This document shows positions 45,317 through 54,818 of a stretch of DNA of 64,000 bases, in pieces (within the stretch, counting starts at the first letter, position 1; every line of letters starts with the position of its first letter). The notes under the pieces were generated by a model. It saw only the letters and a program-made list of their open reading frames with translations, did not search any database and was not told the DNA's origin. Made by a program: the position numbers and the translations under genes. Origin of the DNA: Enterococcus alishanensis (GTDB lineage: Bacteria > Bacillota > Bacilli > Lactobacillales > Enterococcaceae); contig NZ_JAHUZB010000011.1 in the NCBI RefSeq assembly GCF_019218635.1, forward strand, positions 1-64,000. The letters run 5' to 3'.

Positions 45317-45613
45317 ATGAGGACAGGTGTTAAAATCGGACTTGGTGTGCTAACTATTGCTGGTACGCATGTTACAATTAATTGGTCAGAAAAAATATTA
45401 AATAAAGTTGAACGTGAAGTGACACGCTACAAGACAAAGAAAGTTGTCAAAAATAAATTTAACGGGAATGAAAAATTATTAAATATTGTTGATGATTTAT
45501 CTGATAACGAATTAGACTCACTTAGTCAAATCGTTAAAAGCGTTAAAACGAGCCGAGAAAAAATGAAGGATATGAGAAAGAAAATAAAAGATAGTGCGGG
45601 AATTAGACTGTAA
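45317..45613 (+). CDS. Small basic hypothetical protein
   Basis: 98 residues from ATG 45317 with AAGGA nine bases upstream. Short hydrophobic N-terminus (VKIGLGVLTIAGTHVTINW) and a Lys-rich helical remainder (KVEREVTRYKTKKVVKNK, KMKDMRKKIKDSAG). Could be a membrane-associated stress protein, given the Gls24 cluster just upstream. Family not recognised. Confidence 0.6.
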   Translation: MRTGVKIGLGVLTIAGTHVTINWSEKILNKVEREVTRYKTKKVVKNKFNGNEKLLNIVDDLSDNELDSLSQIVKSVKTSREKMKDMRKKIKDSAGIRL

Positions 45614-46033
45614 CCGAAAATTGTTAATTTTTTTTTAGTAGATTTATCTACTCCATTTTTCTATTTTATTTGTTGTTAATTACTTGTCAGGTATTTAGCT
45701 CTTTTTGTGCAAGTTCTTGACATAGGAGATAATTATAATGATTCAGCTAAAAAAACATCCAAATAATTAGTTTGAAAAGCTATATTTTCAATTTGTCAAT
45801 TCGTTTAAAAAATATTAAGATTTTATGGCACAACTTAATCTCTTTCCTATCATATTGTTCTCATTCTATGAATTACCTTGTAATCTCTCTCAATAGATGA
45901 TACCTTTAAATATGTAGTAAGGTTTCATTGTGAACGTTGTTTAACATTAATAAATCAATTTTAATGCTTCTACTTATCACTTTAAGATTCTATTGCAAAT
46001 AAACACTTAAATGTGTAAATGGAGGTATTTTTT
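45614..46033. other. Intergenic, likely long leader of the cold-shock gene
   Basis: 420 bases without a gene. The last part probably forms the long 5' leader usual for csp messages; no exact promoter was assigned. Confidence 0.4.
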
Positions 46034-46234
46034 ATGAATACAGGTACTGTAAAATGGTTTAACGCAGATAAAGGCTTTGGTTTTATTACTTCAAGTGATG
46101 GCTCAGATTTGTTTGCTCATTTTTCTTCTATTGAAGGTGATGGTTTTAAAACATTAGATGAAGGTCAATCAGTAACTTTCGATATTGAAGAAGGTCAAAG
46201 AGGCCCACAAGCCACTAACATTATTAAAGATTAA
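46034..46234 (+). CDS. Cold-shock protein (Csp)
   Basis: 66 residues from ATG 46034 with GGAGG upstream. RNP1 KGFGFIT and RNP2 DLFAHFSSI motifs are intact, as is the VKWFNADKG start. Single-stranded nucleic-acid chaperone. Terminator follows at 46241. Confidence 0.96.
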   Translation: MNTGTVKWFNADKGFGFITSSDGSDLFAHFSSIEGDGFKTLDEGQSVTFDIEEGQRGPQATNIIKD

Positions 46235-46240
46235 GATTTA

Positions 46241-46270
46241 AAGAAGATCATTGTTTGATCTTCTTTTTTT
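46241..46270 (+). terminator. Terminator of csp
   Basis: AAGAAGATCA and TGATCTTCTT with a short loop and TTTTTTT. Confidence 0.9.
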
Positions 46271-46295
46271 TATTATTAATAAGGAGGAATGTACT

Positions 46296-46526
46296 ATGGC
46301 AAAAGGATGGGGAACATTTTATGCAACTGTACCATCTGATATTGGGCAACAATTTTCAACCGGTGAAGAAGTGTGGATTACTTATAATAAGAATTCTGAA
46401 AAAGTAACTATTGTGCGTATGTTAGTTAATTCCGCAATAGTACATTTTGACAATACCAGTGAAATTAACTACGATCATATAAACAACAGAACAGTCATTA
46501 GTTATTCTAAACTTCATAAAGTATAA
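46296..46526 (+). CDS. Hypothetical small protein downstream of csp
   Basis: 76 residues from ATG 46296 behind AAGGAGG. MAKGWGTFYATVPSDIGQQF and EEVWITYNKNSEKVTIVRML suggest a small beta-barrel-like fold. Soluble, no known domain recognised. Possibly a nucleic-acid-binding companion to Csp, from position only. Confidence 0.6.
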   Translation: MAKGWGTFYATVPSDIGQQFSTGEEVWITYNKNSEKVTIVRMLVNSAIVHFDNTSEINYDHINNRTVISYSKLHKV

Positions 46527-46544
46527 AAACAGAAAATATAACAT

Positions 46545-46572
46545 GTCCATTATAAGTATACTTATAATGGAC
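46545..46572. repeat. Hairpin family A, copy 2
   Basis: GTCCATTATA, AGTATACT centre, TATAATGGAC then TTTT. The centre is itself a palindrome, so the whole 28 bases are perfectly self-complementary. Confidence 0.9.
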
Positions 46573-46730
46573 TTTTGAATTTATTAATATTGCACTCATA
46601 GTGAATGTCCGTTTTATATATCAATTAGACTATTTTTCTTAAAAATCAATTTTTCTAATATTACATGGTATTTGAAACAAACATTTGATAATATATTGTT
46701 CGTAACAGTAAAAAAAGATAGGAGAGTAAA

Positions 46731-47267
46731 ATGAGTAAATTAAAGAAATTTGTTTTATTTGGAATTGTTGGAATCGCTGGGGCTTTGACGTTTCAATCAG
46801 TAAATGCTGACGCTTCAACTCTTTTAAGAGTGTATAATCCTAATTCAGGTGAACACCACTATACATTAAGTTTTGATGAGCGCAATAGCTTAGTTCAAGT
46901 TGGTTGGAAAAATGAAGGTAAGGCATGGATAGTTCCTGATCAAGGAACCCCCGTTTACAGACTATACAACCCAAATGCAGGTGATCATCATTATACCTTA
47001 GATGACAGCGAGAAAACTTTCTTGGAGGGATCAGGTTGGAAGTATGAAGGAGTCTCATGGCAATCTGGAGGATCTACGCCTGTTTATAGATTGTATAATC
47101 CTAATGCTAAAAGTGGATCTCATCATTATACTTTAAGTTCTAGTGAACGTGATGACCTAGTTAAGGCTGGTTGGAAATCAGAAGGAACTGGATTCTATTC
47201 TACTTTTGAGGGAACTATGGGTTTCCCTGCTCCAAATGACTCGGTGATGGAACCTGGTGGTTGGTAA
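46731..47267 (+). CDS. Secreted protein made of three DUF5648 repeats
   Basis: 178 residues: signal peptide 1-27 (FVLFGIVGIAGALTF, cleavage near VNADA), then three DUF5648 repeats (LRVYNPNSGEHHYTLS, YRLYNPNAGDHHYTLD, YRLYNPNAKSGSHHYTLS), each ending in a GW..EG.. motif. No anchor. It is the minimal form of the module. A 59103 paralog is nearly identical but has a premature stop. About 130 bases upstream are also conserved between the two. Confidence 0.88.
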   Translation: MSKLKKFVLFGIVGIAGALTFQSVNADASTLLRVYNPNSGEHHYTLSFDERNSLVQVGWKNEGKAWIVPDQGTPVYRLYNPNAGDHHYTLDDSEKTFLEGSGWKYEGVSWQSGGSTPVYRLYNPNAKSGSHHYTLSSSERDDLVKAGWKSEGTGFYSTFEGTMGFPAPNDSVMEPGGW

Positions 47268-47556
47268 CCAAAAGCTAATTTAAAAAATTTTTTCATTACC
47301 TTCTTTCAATAAAAGTTTTAAGGTATTAAACTGCCAGACTGGAGATACTTTTAGAGTACAAGCCAGATGAATAATTATTTAACGTCTCAAGTAACATAGT
47401 TAATACGATTATTTGTGGTGCTGAACGCTTCCAAGGCTTTTCTTGCGATTAAGATTAAGTTAGTATTTTTTACAAAATTTTTACTACAGAAAAAAAGTGA
47501 TTAAATCATTCTGAGACATTTTTTCGTAAAGAGCTATATTAATAGAAATATGTACT

Positions 47557-47595
47557 AAAGGGTCAGGAACTCAAAAAGTTTTTGACTCTTTTAAA
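47557..47595 (+). repeat. Hairpin family C, copy 1 (GGGTCA...TGACTC)
   Basis: AAAGGGTCAGGAACTCAAA and AAGTTTTTGACTCTTTT pair imperfectly. Sister copies at 59709 and 63914. Terminator-like, with flanking A and T runs. Confidence 0.75.
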
Positions 47596-47792
47596 TTACG
47601 TTAAATTTATTATTCTTTAGCAGAGTATAACATTTATGCTCATTAAATGGAGAATTCTTGTTTAACTTTACTTTTTGAGTTTTGAATAACAAAAGTTTAT
47701 GTGCATAACTTAATATTTTTCCCTACAGAATGGGCCTGTGATGAAATAATCATATTAAGTATGTGAAAGTTATATGCATAAGGTGATTTTAC

Positions 47793-47856
47793 TATGAAGT
47801 ATTGTCATGTTAGCGTGCCCAAAAAGGAACAAGATGAATTGGCTTCTATATTATAA
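47793..47856 (+). pseudogene. Resolvase N-terminal scrap
   Basis: ATG 47793 after AAGGTG encodes MKYCHVSVPKKEQDELASIL then stop. It parallels MKYDYARVSTNEQDLANQI of the remnant at 11901, with similar TGCATAA motifs upstream. Confidence 0.6.
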
Positions 47857-48058
47857 AAACGGCTCCTATAATAAGATTTATATCAGAATACCAAAGAATA
47901 AAATTTAATTTTTAAAGATATATTTAATAATATTATAGAGATTAAATACAGTTATACTCACATTTAAAACTGCTTTACACTATTGATAATGCATGTATAC
48001 CGTGAAGTATGATATTATAATTTAGTTACTATTCAATATAGAAAGTTAGGTTTAGAGT

Positions 48059-49507
48059 ATGTTATTTAGCATAAACAAAAATGAATGGGTAGGCAATTTG
48101 CGAAATGATTTTTTGCTGGCTTGGTTTCTTCTATAGCAATATTGCCTGAAGTTGTTGGTTTCGCTATTATTGCAGGTGTAAATCCAATGGTGGCACTACT
48201 AGCTTCTGCAACAACTGTTTTAGTAATCTCTTTTACGGGAGGTAGACCTGCAATGGTTTCTGCAGCAGCAGGATCAATGGTACTTGTAATGGCTACACTT
48301 ATTAAAAATCATGGTATTGAATACATGATAGCTGCAACAATTTTGACAGGTGTTTTACAACTATTATTGGGATACCTAGGTATTCAAAAACTGATGAAAT
48401 TCATCCCTAAAACCGTAATGTTTGGATTTGTAAATGCACTGGCTATTTTAATCTTCTTAGCTCAAGTTCAACAATTGCCTGGTCAATCGCTTGCAACATA
48501 TGCAATGGTTATTACTTCTATCGGACTAATGTACTTACTTCCAAAGATAACTCGTGTGGTTCCACCAGCACTAATTGTAATCATAGTTATGACAATCATT
48601 TCTTTATTTTTTTTCGAAATACTTAAAAAACATTGGAGACTTAGGTAGCATTTCCCCACTTCAAGTAAGTATATCATTCCCTGATATTCCTTTTAATTTA
48701 AATACCTTAACAATAATATTCCCATCAGCTATAGCTTTAACTTTTGTGGGTTTAATAGAATCGCTTTTGACTATCCCAATTGTAGATAGTTTAACAGAGA
48801 CATCTGGGGACAGTAAACGAGAAGTTAAAGCCCAAGGTCTTGCCAACATCATTACTGGAATCTTAGGAGGTCCAGCAGGGTGCGCTATGATTGGCCAAGC
48901 AGTTATAAATGTTAAATCAGGAGGTCGTAAAAGATTCTCGACCTTTACTGCGGGGATTTCTTTATTGATGTTAATATTTTTCATGAAGAATATTATGTTA
49001 CAAATACCTACAGCTACTTTAATTGGAATTATGATCACTGTTTCTTTCGAAACTTTTGAGTGGGAAAGTTTGTCTCTTATAAAAACATTCGAGGTAACGG
49101 AAAGCTTCATTATGGTAATTACAGTAGGTACAATTGTGTATACGCACAATTTGGCCACAGATATATTTATTGGAGTTTTGATAAGTTCTGTAGTTTATAT
49201 GGTAAAATCATCATCAATCTCAGTGGTATCTGTAAATAATATTTTTGCAGTAACTGGGCCTTTATTCTTTGCTTCTACACACACATTTAGTGAACATTTT
49301 GATAAAATACAAAATAGCCAAGAATTATTAACTATTGATTTTACTCAGTGTAGAATCCTTGATTATTCAGGAACGACTGCAGTACAGCAAGTTATTAAAA
49401 AATTACATGATAAAGGAAAGTCAATAAGTATAACAGGGTTAGAAAAACACAATCCTAAGTTTAATTATGATGTGCAAAAAATTATATCTGAATTAAATAA
49501 ATACTAG
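48059..49507 (+). pseudogene. SulP-family anion transporter with STAS domain, two frameshifts
   Basis: Three frames join into one SulP protein. The start (48059, NEWVGNLRNDF) is shifted in a T run near 48112. The core (GLVSSIAILPEVVGFAIIAG, SFTGGRPAMVSAAAGSMVLV) runs to 48648. A second shift in AAAAAA near 48627 leads to the rest (GLIESLLTIPIVDSLTETSG, GGPAGCAMIGQAVINVKSGG) and the C-terminal STAS domain (LLTIDFTQCRILDYSGTTAV). Both breaks are single bases in homopolymers, so the gene may be intact in reality. Confidence 0.88.
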
Positions 49508-49930
49508 TTATTTATTTAGTTCAGATATAATCGTAATGAGCATACGTAGAATTCATTCCATTTTATAATTCCTAAACAGACATAGCTCTTTATAAAAAAT
49601 TCCATCAAAAAATGTGAAATTATTGAAATAAAATGAATGGCGTTACAAAAAGATATCTTTTTTATCTACATAAATCACATTATACTAAGTTTATTTTTTT
49701 ATTAAATATAGTTATCAATGAAATTTGAACAAGGATAAAAAATACTTTGAATTACTTTCTCTCCAAGTAAATTAAAAGTAGTATTAGGTATTATTGTTTC
49801 TAATATTCCTTCCTTTGATTCAATTCTTAAAAAACACTACTCTGTATATTATAAAGTGAGTTCGCAAATATAACACAAGGTTAACTTTTAGTTGTAAGTA
49901 AAATAATTCCGAATAAATTTCGAAAGTTGA
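49508..49930. other. Intergenic, no gene seen
   Basis: AT-rich, stops in all frames, no strong hairpin. Confidence 0.45.
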
Positions 49931-50206
49931 TTATAATATCCCTCTAAAGATACATTCTTCTAAAATTGACATACCTATGAATGTCGAGATACGAGTAATA
50001 ATTGAAATCCCATGAATCGATGTGTTAGGTACCACATTACTTCTACATACAATAATAATGATAAATAGCAAAGTCGGTAAAGTAATACCAATTATAATTT
50101 CAGACATACTCTTCTTTATACCTTTCAGTGTAAATAAGTCTATTGTTTTTAACCTTCTAGACCTTTTATAGCAATACTTTTTTGTCAGTAGATAGATTAT
50201 TGACAC
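49931..50206 (-). pseudogene. CPBP-family intramembrane protease fragment
   Basis: 91 residues with two hydrophobic stretches and the first CPBP motif at the very end (MSILEECIFRGIL, EExxxR). The second and third motifs (FxxxH, HxxxN) are missing because the frame stops right after, and there is no ribosome site at the GTG start. It is a truncated relic of a family that includes bacteriocin-immunity proteins. Confidence 0.55.
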
Positions 50207-50325
50207 AGGAGCCGAGTCAAAATGTAATACAGTAATGAATAAATCATTTATAATTAGGAAACTAACTTATCCTAGTTCAAAAAAATTTAGTAGATTTATT
50301 ATTGAAAGGATTTAAAGGATTTATT

Positions 50326-52902
50326 ATGAAAAAATATTTTTGTACCTTGGCTTTTTTTTTAGCATTTCTATCAGTGGGACTATTTACTTCATTTTCCAGT
50401 AAATCTGTTAAAGCAGTGTCAGCTTATTCAGAAGAATTAATATATAGTGGTTCTTTAGGGACTGTAGATTGGAATTTATCATCTGATGGAACTTTATATT
50501 TAGGACCTGGAACTTTACCAACACTAACTAAGAGTCCGTGGAAAGATTATGCACCATTAATAAAGAAAATCACTATTAAAGGAGAAATTACTTCAGGTTC
50601 ATATTTAAATAATCTTTTTGATGGCTTGAGCAATTTATCTGAAATAGAAAACTTAAATTATATTGACACTTCAAAAACAACACGAATGATGTATGTTTTT
50701 AGAAATTGCTATTCCTTAAAATCAGTTGATTTATCAAAATGGGATACTTCAAACGTCGTCACATTTACCTCTATGTTTAACGGTTGCAGAAGTTTAACTT
50801 CACTGGATTTATCTAGTTTTAATACAAAGAGTGCAACATCCTACGTTTCTATGTTCAGTGGATGTTCATCTTTAACATACTTAAATATACGTAATTTTAG
50901 CGCTTATGGAACCACAACTGCTGTTAGTAAGTATAATATGTTTGATTCGAGCAATAAAGTATTGAATACAATTGTACTGGGAGAAATATCTCCCTTTGTT
51001 AAAGAAAGTGGTCTTCCTGAACATACTGCTACTGATAATTATGATGCTAGTTGGACGGGCTTAAATGAGCTTAAAACATATTCTAGTACAAGAGAATTAC
51101 TTTCCTCATATGATGGTACTATACCAGATACCTATGTGTGGACACCAAAATATTCAGTAATCTTTCATTCAAACAATGGTTCTGGAGTGTATAGTCAACA
51201 ATATCTTACTTATGGAGTTGAAACAAATCTATCTGCAAATACGTTTACTAATAACGGTGCTACCTTTATAGGTTGGAATACGCAGCCAGATGGTTCAGGT
51301 GAAAGTTATGAAGATAAGCAAGAGGTGTCTAGCTTATCCACCGATTTTGGTGGAACGGTGACTTTATATGCTCAGTGGACTGCTAATAACTATATCGTGA
51401 AATATGATGCCAACACAGGTACTGGGACTATGGACGATCAAACATTTACCTATGATGTAGGTCAAAATTTAATCACAAACACCTTTACTAAAACTGGTTA
51501 CACTTTTACAGGTTGGAACACCGCAGCAGATGGTTCGGTTACGACCTACACGGACGGTCAATCGGTCACAAACTTAACTACTGCATCTGGTGGTACAGTT
51601 ACCTTGTATGCTCAGTGGAAAGCAAATACTGAAAGAGCCACTGTTACTTATATTGATGATACGACAAATACAACACTTTCAACGAAAGTATTGACTGGAG
51701 ATTACGGGACCACTGATAGCTTTAGAACAGCGACCACAATTGACCGTTATGTGGCTTCTGGATATGAATTAGTTTCTGATAATTATCCAACAAATGGTGT
51801 AACGTATACTGAAGAGACTCAAGCATTCGAAGTTCATTTAAAACATGTCTCTGAGGGTACCACTGAGAGGAAAATAATTACTGAAACTATCCATTATGTT
51901 TATTCGGATGGATCAGAGGCTTCTAAAGATTACAAAACAAATATCACTTTTATCCGAACTAAAACAACGGATACAGTAACTGGGGACATCACCTACGGAG
52001 AATGGACTTCTGTCGAATGGAATACAACCTTTACAGCCGTTATTTCTCCAGACATTATAGGCTATACATCAGATAAAGCACAAATAGATGAAATTACTGG
52101 TGTAACGGAAGAAACAGCCGACATTGAAGAAACAGTTACCTATAGCATTAACAAAGAAGAGGCAACCGTTACTTATATTGATGATAAGACAGGTAAGAAA
52201 ATTGAGACAAATACGGTTTCTGAATTAACAAGTAACCCTATGCTATTAACTGGAGATTATCAATCTGTCAGCAGTTATAGAACCACGGAAACCATACAAG
52301 CACTGGTCGCTAAGGGCTATATTCTTGTTTCAGACAGTTATCCATCAGAGGGTGTGGCCTTCTCTGAAAATGATCAAAGTTATGAAGTTCATTTAAAGCA
52401 TTGCATCACTAGTAAAGAAGAAATAAAGAAAGTAACTGAAGTAATTCATTATGTTTATTCCAACGGGAATAAAGCTGCAGATGATTACACAAATGAATTA
52501 TTCTTTGTAAGAGAAGTAGATACAGACAGTGTTACTGGAGAAGTAACCAATAAGGATTGGACACCGCAAAGTAGCACATTTGTGGCAGTAAACTCTCCTA
52601 GTATTTCAGGTTATACAGCTGATAAATCAGTAGTTGCAGCTGTTGAAAATATTACTGGAGATAGTAGTGATGTAGTGGAAACAGTCACCTATACAAAAAA
52701 GCTTGGTGGCAATGACTCAGATAGCTCTAAAGCAATGAAGTCACCTACTAAGTCAACTAAAAAATTTGAGAATGACGGTCAAAGTTATCTACCACAAGCC
52801 GGTGAAAAAATTTCTAACTATCTACTATTAGTAGGACTAATTTTGTTAGCTTCATCTTTATATACAATATTCTATAAATATAAAAAAAGAAATAGCTTAT
52901 AA
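50326..52902 (+). CDS. Sortase-anchored surface protein with BspA-like, InlB-B and Mub-like repeats
   Basis: 858 residues from ATG 50326 (AAAGG upstream). Signal peptide 1-32. BspA/DUF285 repeats at about 85-200 (SVDLSKWDTSNVVTFTSMFN). Two InlB B-type repeats at about 285-440 (GWNTQPDGSGESY ... TVTLYAQW twice). Two Mub-B2-like units (IHYVYSDGSEASKDY and VIHYVYSNGNKAADDY) with MucBP-like partners (VTYIDDTT, VTYIDDKTG). Sorting signal LPQAGE, membrane helix and KKRNS tail. Likely a wall-linked adhesin for mucus or host matrix. The LPQAG variant is common in lactic acid bacteria. Confidence 0.9.
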   Translation: MKKYFCTLAFFLAFLSVGLFTSFSSKSVKAVSAYSEELIYSGSLGTVDWNLSSDGTLYLGPGTLPTLTKSPWKDYAPLIKKITIKGEITSGSYLNNLFDGLSNLSEIENLNYIDTSKTTRMMYVFRNCYSLKSVDLSKWDTSNVVTFTSMFNGCRSLTSLDLSSFNTKSATSYVSMFSGCSSLTYLNIRNFSAYGTTTAVSKYNMFDSSNKVLNTIVLGEISPFVKESGLPEHTATDNYDASWTGLNELKTYSSTRELLSSYDGTIPDTYVWTPKYSVIFHSNNGSGVYSQQYLTYGVETNLSANTFTNNGATFIGWNTQPDGSGESYEDKQEVSSLSTDFGGTVTLYAQWTANNYIVKYDANTGTGTMDDQTFTYDVGQNLITNTFTKTGYTFTGWNTAADGSVTTYTDGQSVTNLTTASGGTVTLYAQWKANTERATVTYIDDTTNTTLSTKVLTGDYGTTDSFRTATTIDRYVASGYELVSDNYPTNGVTYTEETQAFEVHLKHVSEGTTERKIITETIHYVYSDGSEASKDYKTNITFIRTKTTDTVTGDITYGEWTSVEWNTTFTAVISPDIIGYTSDKAQIDEITGVTEETADIEETVTYSINKEEATVTYIDDKTGKKIETNTVSELTSNPMLLTGDYQSVSSYRTTETIQALVAKGYILVSDSYPSEGVAFSENDQSYEVHLKHCITSKEEIKKVTEVIHYVYSNGNKAADDYTNELFFVREVDTDSVTGEVTNKDWTPQSSTFVAVNSPSISGYTADKSVVAAVENITGDSSDVVETVTYTKKLGGNDSDSSKAMKSPTKSTKKFENDGQSYLPQAGEKISNYLLLVGLILLASSLYTIFYKYKKRNSL

Positions 52903-53008
52903 TGTACTTTGTAAGGTAACGAGCCACTTTTTGAGTTATATTAAAATAATTTTTAACTTTTAAAATTTATTATTTTATCCATTAATGCAATTTATAAAAA
53001 GTTAAAAA

Positions 53009-53061
53009 GGCTCCTATACTCGAAATACGAACAAGTTGTTCGCTATAATCTATTAAAGGAG
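53009..53061. mobile_element. IS3 end remnant, reversed
   Basis: The reverse complement (TCCTTTAATAGATTATAGCG, AACAACTTGTTCG ...) matches the IS end at 13456-13507 almost exactly in its outer half. No transposase beside it. Confidence 0.65.
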
Positions 53062-53066
53062 TTTGG

Positions 53067-53138
53067 TTCCTATGTCAATAATCCGAACAAAATAAAGAGA
53101 ACGAGTAATATAGTAGTTCCTAGAAATTCTTCATTTTA
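53067..53138 (+). repeat. Direct repeat of resolvase-remnant DNA (copy of 12195-12267)
   Basis: TCCTATGTCAATAATCCGAA and CAAAATAAAGAGAACGAGTA repeat the tail of the resolvase remnant at 12195-12267 and about 30 bases beyond its stop, with few changes. It adjoins the reversed IS end. Confidence 0.7.
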
Positions 53139-53176
53139 GTAAAAAAGGAGTCACCTTTTATTACAATCTATCTAAA

Positions 53177-53371
53177 ATGACGAAGAAATGGGAAAGCATA
53201 GAATATATTGATCTTTTAGATAATAAAAATTCTTTGAAATTTATTTTTACTGATGGTAATGAGTATGTACTTGATTTGTCTTCAGGTTCACTAAATGTAA
53301 AAACGAAGGAAGCCTATGAAAAAATATTTGAGTATTTCTCAAGTATTAAAAATAAGTCTGAATCAGAATAA
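53177..53371 (+). CDS. Small hypothetical protein, DUF2442-like
   Basis: 64 residues (WESIEYIDLLDNKNSLKFIF, TDGNEYVLDLSSGSLNV) resembling the short beta-strand pattern of DUF2442 proteins. The ribosome site is weak, and hairpin family B follows at 53383. Uncertain. Confidence 0.4.
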   Translation: MTKKWESIEYIDLLDNKNSLKFIFTDGNEYVLDLSSGSLNVKTKEAYEKIFEYFSSIKNKSESE

Positions 53372-53382
53372 TATAATTATTA

Positions 53383-53422
53383 GAAGTGGCGCCTATGAGT
53401 ATACACAAAAGTAACACTTTTT
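53383..53422. repeat. Hairpin family B, copy 3
   Basis: GAAGTGGCGCCTATGAGTAT and ACACAAAAGTAACACTTTTT. The right half matches the family exactly; the left half has diverged. Confidence 0.6.
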
Positions 53423-53880
53423 GTTTTTTCAAGATTCATATTCTAAAGTGTCACTTGTAGAGTTATATTGCACTAATTTTAACTGTTAAATTTCATTACT
53501 TTATCCACTAGATAAAATGTTTGGTTATATTGATTGATTTATGAAACAAGGAATCTCTCCAGAAATCCTTCACTGGGAAATTCCTCTTTTCTTCTTTTAT
53601 TTTTTTAGCTGTTTATTAAATCCTTCAATTATATTAGTCATAAGAAAGTCCTTTTATAAAATTTTGGTTCTCGTAACTTTAATTTTACAGAATGGACTTT
53701 CTTTTGTTTATACAAACTTTCTATTTACACAAAATATTTTACGCTATCTTTTGTGTACTAGCGTCAGAAAAACTTTTAATAGTTCTTGACATCTAAAAAC
53801 TGAACAAATATAATATTTTCGGGATAAATGATAATTATTACGCTTTATTCTTTTAAAACGTAATATTTCTGAAATATATT
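53423..53880. other. Non-coding stretch with a long hairpin
   Basis: GAAAGTCC near 53644 can pair with GGACTTTC near 53695. The frame 53541-53789 runs through this structure, has no ribosome site and low-complexity content, so it is not called. Confidence 0.4.
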
Positions 53881-53881
53881 C

Positions 53882-53910
53882 TTGAAAAGAGAACTAAATA
53901 ATGGTATCTT
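53882..53910 (+). promoter_or_regulatory. Promoter of the iron-type uptake operon
   Basis: TTGAAA (53882-53887), 17-base spacer, TATCTT (53905-53910). The predicted start of transcription is near 53917, right at the edge of the palindrome. Confidence 0.65.
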
Positions 53911-53917
53911 TTAAAGT

Positions 53918-53948
53918 GCTTTAATTGAGAATGATTCTCAATTAAAGC
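53918..53948. promoter_or_regulatory. Perfect 31-bp palindrome, Fur-box type
   Basis: GCTTTAATTGAGAAT, one central G, then ATTCTCAATTAAAGC. The core TTGAGAATGATTCTCAA fits Fur/DtxR-like iron boxes (TGAGAATnATTCTCA). It covers +1 to +31 of the predicted transcript, so repressor binding would block the promoter of the methyltransferase-ABC operon. Confidence 0.85.
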
Positions 53949-53966
53949 AGAGAGGGGCAAGTTGAT

Positions 53967-54656
53967 TTGGCAAACTTTTTTGAAAATTGGTGGAATAAAG
54001 GATCCAATGGAGATGAACAGATGGAAAAAGAACATCAGATGGGTTGGAAAAACATTATTTCCAAAATAGATAATGCAGATATAAAAAATAAAAATATATT
54101 AGATTTTGGGTGCAACCGAGGTGGATTTCTTCGCACATTATTTGATAACTATTCTTTTGAATCCGGTGTTGGTGTTGATTTAGCCGAAAAGGCTATTGAA
54201 GTCGCCAACGCAAGCGCACTGAACTATCCAATACAATATATTCAAACTAATAATATTCTTTCTTTAGAAAGAAAATTTAATACAGTAATTAGTACTTCAG
54301 TGCTATACCTGATAGAGGATTTGCATGAACATTTTGATAAAGTTAATAAAATATTACTGTTAAACGGTGTTTATTATGCATCTTTTACAGATCAAACAAA
54401 AAACCCTAGTGAAGAGTATATGATGGAGCAAATAAATTTATACGGCGCTACAAAAATGCAACAGCATACGTTAACAGATGTTGTTGAACTACTTATTAAT
54501 TATGGTTTTGAGGTTGAACTGAGAAAGGAATATATAGACAACACATATAATGTAACCAACTTTCAAGAATTTTATCTTCGAGTTGAGGATTATATTCAAT
54601 CACTTAATGAATCTTATTTGATAAAGGCTACAAAGCGTGCAGAATCAAGAACATAA
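53967..54656 (+). CDS. SAM-dependent methyltransferase
   Basis: 229 residues from TTG 53967 with GAGAGGGG upstream. Class I methyltransferase: motif I ILDFGCNRGGFLRTLF (43-58, Cys in place of the third usual Gly), acidic GVGVDLAEKAI (71-81), QTNNIL, and motif IV-like VISTSVLYLIEDL. The start MANFFENWWNKGSN is distinctive. It is first in the Fur-type operon with an iron-type ABC transporter, so it may modify a metallophore or act on the imported ligand. Confidence 0.82.
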   Translation: MANFFENWWNKGSNGDEQMEKEHQMGWKNIISKIDNADIKNKNILDFGCNRGGFLRTLFDNYSFESGVGVDLAEKAIEVANASALNYPIQYIQTNNILSLERKFNTVISTSVLYLIEDLHEHFDKVNKILLLNGVYYASFTDQTKNPSEEYMMEQINLYGATKMQQHTLTDVVELLINYGFEVELRKEYIDNTYNVTNFQEFYLRVEDYIQSLNESYLIKATKRAESRT

Positions 54657-54818
54657 AGAAAAAATGATTATAAATAATGAAACTTTCTTTGTGCACTACT
54701 TTTTGCTGCAAAAAGCTATTTAATTAAAGATTTAATTACGTATGATAATAGTCCGAGATTCTCTAGTTTTTCACTACACTGGCAATGGGTGCACTGTTTT
54801 TAATGAGGAGGGATTAAA

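Larger units (their letters stand above)
47268..48058. other. Intergenic with hairpin C and a resolvase scrap
   Basis: Holds the hairpin at 47557-47595, TGCATAA repeats near 47703 and 47775, the resolvase scrap at 47793 and an IS-end-like GGCTCCTATAATAAGATT at 47869. No intact gene. Confidence 0.5.

Noticed and set aside
49931-50206. Functional CPBP bacteriocin-immunity gene
   Set aside because: Only the first of the three catalytic motifs is present and the frame ends directly after it, with no ribosome site at the start.
53541-53789. Plus-strand frame of 82 residues rich in Phe and Leu
   Set aside because: No ribosome site, low-complexity T-rich DNA and an internal hairpin; no domain pattern.
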